The notes under the pieces: model-generated
What the model was told of the DNA's origin: nothing
The model's input: the letters and a program-made list of their open reading frames with translations, nothing else
The model's database searches: none
Shown: positions 62,202-64,000 of the stretch, one piece after another
Numbering within the stretch: position 1 is the stretch's first letter
Layout: every line of letters starts with the position of its first letter
Assembly: GCF_000423725.1 (NCBI RefSeq)
Contig: NZ_AUIN01000021.1
Location: forward strand, 1-64,000
Length of the DNA: 64,000 nt
Source of the DNA: Streptococcus devriesei DSM 19639
GTDB lineage: Bacteria; Bacillota; Bacilli; Lactobacillales; Streptococcaceae
Direction of reading: 5' to 3'
Made by a program: the position numbers and the translations under genes

Positions 62202-62240
62202 TTGTTTGTTTTGAAACGGTGACCAATCGTGACCACTTTT

Positions 62241-63392
62241 TTAGAAGTTGTCAAAGGCATTGGCCACCTCTTTTTGTTGTGACGGGAAAAGATGGGAGTA
62301 AACATTGATGGTTGTGTTAATGGATGAATGTCCCAAACGCTTCATGAGAGTGAAGAAGATATAATCTTTTCCTTCTCCATTTCGTAGACCTTGACTGATT
62401 AAAAACGCTGCATGTGAGTGTCTGAAGTCATGATTGCGAATCATATTCATATTCTCAGGTAGTCGCTTTTTCAGTTTTGTCTTGAAATTGGTGACATTGG
62501 CAGAAGTCAGGCTTTCAGGAGAGTCTTGAAAGATTTGAAGACTTTCAAGGTCCTCTGTGAACTCTGAAAGGAGTTCTCCTTGTTGCTCTTTCCATTGTTT
62601 CAACTCTTCAGCAAAGGCAGAATGAATGTAAATCCGTCTTCGTGATTGAGTTGTTTTCACTGTTCCAATATGAACTTGATTTTTACGATAGTATGCACTA
62701 TAAACAATATCAATGTAATGTTCAGTAAGATTTACATTATTCCAAGTAAGAGCCAAGGCTTCACCAAGCCGTGCACCTGTGAACATCAATACCCGATAAA
62801 GTAGCTGATAGCGATATTCACCTTCGGTAAAACAACTATCAAAGATTTTAAACTGTTCAGGTGTGTAGTAGGACATTTCCTTGTGTTGCTCAGGCAAACG
62901 CTTGAGTCCACTACAAGGGTTATCATTTCTGAATCGTTTAGCAATCGCTACCTCAAACAGCTTATGAATGAAAATCATCTGTTGATTGATATGACTGTTT
63001 GACAATGTTCCTCCTTTTACGCTTGGTGTCTGGATGAGCCAGTCACGATATTCCTTAATATCGTTGACGGTGACCAGTTTCATATCAGCATTAGCGAAGA
63101 ATTTGGAAACATATTGGGTATAATAGGATTCTTGTGTATCAACTGTTCCTCTTTTGTTTCCTCTCAATTCATCTTCTTGACGAACCAGAGAATAGAGGTA
63201 GTCGATACTCAGACGGTCTTTCGTTTTAAACTGATGAAGCTGATTGATTCGATAATCGGCTTCATATCGTTCAGCTTCCTTGCGAGTCCTAAATCCTTTT
63301 TTACGGTGACGAATGCGGTCGCCTGTTAAGTGACTGTAACCATCACTTATATCTACAAGCCATTTTCCGTTTTTAAGTTTTGTAACTGTCAT
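62241..63392 (-). CDS. int: Tyrosine site-specific integrase (element 2)
   Basis: A 383-residue integrase the same length as the one at 35602 and sharing long blocks: HSHAAFLISQGLRNGEG, FTLMKRLGHSSINTT and INVYSHLFPSQQKEVA. Catalytic Arg in FTGARLGEALAL, HDFRH and Tyr in NVYSHLF are present. The N-terminus MTVTKLKNGKWLVDISDGYS parallels the other too. The C-terminal catalytic domains look more alike than the middle. Overlaps the excisionase-like gene by 4 bp. Confidence 0.94.
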   Translation of the reverse strand: MTVTKLKNGKWLVDISDGYSHLTGDRIRHRKKGFRTRKEAERYEADYRINQLHQFKTKDRLSIDYLYSLVRQEDELRGNKRGTVDTQESYYTQYVSKFFANADMKLVTVNDIKEYRDWLIQTPSVKGGTLSNSHINQQMIFIHKLFEVAIAKRFRNDNPCSGLKRLPEQHKEMSYYTPEQFKIFDSCFTEGEYRYQLLYRVLMFTGARLGEALALTWNNVNLTEHYIDIVYSAYYRKNQVHIGTVKTTQSRRRIYIHSAFAEELKQWKEQQGELLSEFTEDLESLQIFQDSPESLTSANVTNFKTKLKKRLPENMNMIRNHDFRHSHAAFLISQGLRNGEGKDYIFFTLMKRLGHSSINTTINVYSHLFPSQQKEVANAFDNF

Positions 63393-63646
63393 TGCTGTTC
63401 TCCTGTATCATGTAGACCAGCATTTTGAAGTACATCATAAATTATATCATTTTTCTGAGATAACCGAAAGCCGAGAATGTCTTCAATAGTCTTGAGTGGA
63501 ACACGTCCAACACGCTTATTATCATACCAAGAGAAACCCTCTGAAACCAACTTGATTTTTGCGGTTCTAATCAATTTCGCGCACTGACTTTGTGAATAGC
63601 CGGTTAATGTCATTAGGTCGTTTTTGTCTACAATATCAATCATCAT
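63389..63646 (-). CDS. Excisionase-like helix-turn-helix protein (element 2)
   Basis: An 85-residue protein starting MMIDIVDKNDLMTLTGYSQS, with KRVGRVPLKTIEDILGF, parallel to the small gene next to the first integrase. Its start overlaps the end of the upstream rep gene, and its end overlaps int, so the three genes form a compact unit. ATG 63643 would serve equally. The role as excision factor is inferred. Confidence 0.75.
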   Translation of the reverse strand: MMIDIVDKNDLMTLTGYSQSQCAKLIRTAKIKLVSEGFSWYDNKRVGRVPLKTIEDILGFRLSQKNDIIYDVLQNAGLHDTGEQQ

Positions 63647-64000
63647 ACTCTCCTTTAATTGCTTGTTTCTGCTGAGAGCTATGTCGCCGTGAATCCAAAT
63701 ACTTAGCGAAGAAGTAAGTTTTATTCATAATTAAGTTAAGGAGTTGAGGATTCTCAGTTCTTGCATACCTGACTAAATTGTTAAACTCTGTAAAGTTATG
63801 TTTTTCAATGATGTCAATAACAGTTGTGAGGAATTGATTATTGTTATTGCTGAGGAGAAATTTATCTAATTCAAACCCGCAGCCGAATTCAATGTCATTG
63901 ATGTCATAGAGGGTCTTTTCTGGATTTTCCGCATGGGTGAAATAATCATACATGCCTTTAGGACTCATCACAATTTCTACGTGTGCTGGAGTGTTCAAGT
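63636..64000 (-). CDS. Rolling-circle replication protein, Rep_2 type (partial)
   Basis: The frame enters from the right edge; the Leu codon at 63998 is internal, not a start. Visible residues: NTPAHVEIVMSPKGMYDYFT, HAENPEKTLYDINDIEFGCGF (positions 20-40), then NLIMNKTYFFAKYLDSRRH. This matches the C-terminal half of pMV158-type (Rep_2) initiators, with the TH-x-NPEK block. The catalytic region is outside the window. It indicates autonomous rolling-circle replication of element 2 after excision. Confidence 0.75.
   Translation of the reverse strand, partial: LNTPAHVEIVMSPKGMYDYFTHAENPEKTLYDINDIEFGCGFELDKFLLSNNNNQFLTTVIDIIEKHNFTEFNNLVRYARTENPQLLNLIMNKTYFFAKYLDSRRHSSQQKQAIKGEYDD

Larger units (their letters stand above)
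61927..62240. other. Right end of element 1 and junction with element 2
   Basis: It holds a perfect bidirectional terminator (61971-62004), the attachment repeat (62143-62201) and, just before the second integrase stop, a GTGACCA pair 10 bp apart (62219-62225, 62229-62235). No gene. Confidence 0.75.
62202..64000. mobile_element. Second integrated element, left part (continues beyond window)
   Basis: Integrase, excisionase-like and Rep_2-like genes lie in the same order and orientation as in element 1, directly after the shared attachment repeat. Only the integrase end is visible; the other boundary and the ebfC-upstream chromosome should lie further right. Confidence 0.8.

Noticed and set aside
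62023-62226. Second ebfC-like gene at the right attachment repeat
   Set aside because: Only the first codons match, because the repeat carries the ebfC start; the continuation is unrelated sequence.

Overview
The window looks like the chromosome of a Streptococcus, probably of the mutans type. The order rpsL-rpsG-fusA-gap-pgk-(aromatic acid exporter)-glnR-glnA, the RocS segregation factor, the activator-type PurR, the RpoY-RNase J1 pair and the general protein style all fit that genus. The species cannot be fixed from sequence reading alone.

Bases 1-35.5 kb are ordinary core genome. From the left come the end of an ISL3-type insertion sequence, two tRNA genes (Ser-CGA, Leu-CAG), and an rsgA-rpe-thiN-rmuC-yhaM run. 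Next come purR, the str operon (rpsL, rpsG, fusA), gap, an aldo/keto reductase, pgk, glnRA and a secreted LysM-CHAP hydrolase, then rpoY-rnjA on the minus strand. A small decayed patch (20.9-23.1 kb) holds a truncated GIY-YIG gene, a frameshifted bacteriocin with a possible immunity partner, an aldo/keto reductase remnant and an epimerase with an in-frame stop. After it come marR-tsaB-rimI-tsaD and a five-gene PTS/isomerase/epimerase sugar cluster with its own DeoR regulator. The core ends with azlCD, a macrodomain protein, a GalT/HIT-like protein, a flavoprotein, rocS and ebfC. Several spacers here are unusual. Most notable are the 280-bp tandem echoes of the pgk 3' end and a 135-bp closed-stem element downstream of glnA.

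From 35.5 kb to the right edge the DNA is accessory and more AT-rich. A 59-bp direct repeat (35505-35563 and 62143-62201) covers the start codon and ribosome binding site of ebfC and brackets a 26.7-kb element. This element carries a tyrosine integrase, an excisionase-like protein, a Rep_trans/MobT-like initiator, an SOS-type UmuC cassette with an S24 repressor, a MobV-type relaxase and a zinc-ribbon/membrane/lipoprotein trio. It also holds a long non-coding region full of structured repeats, a Fic protein, a DUF6414-like plus AAA+ ATPase pair, a dead transposase, a non-ribosomal peptide cluster and a HEPN fragment. A second integrase/excisionase/Rep_2-type element starts immediately beyond the right repeat, so two elements appear to sit in tandem at the same site.

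The two most interesting systems are in this element. (1) A self-contained biosynthetic cluster (52.8-61.3 kb) has a divergent MerR regulator, an Sfp-type phosphopantetheinyl transferase, a single-module NRPS and an ABC exporter. The NRPS reads Cy-A-T-TE, with an adenylation pocket reading as cysteine and a thioesterase whose nucleophile is cysteine rather than serine. (2) An array of about 26 degenerate 22-bp palindromes separated by 13-bp spacers (strict 35-bp period, 46.1-47.05 kb) is non-coding and is not a CRISPR. It is followed by a family of terminator-like hairpins and by hairpins with a constant loop and changing stems.
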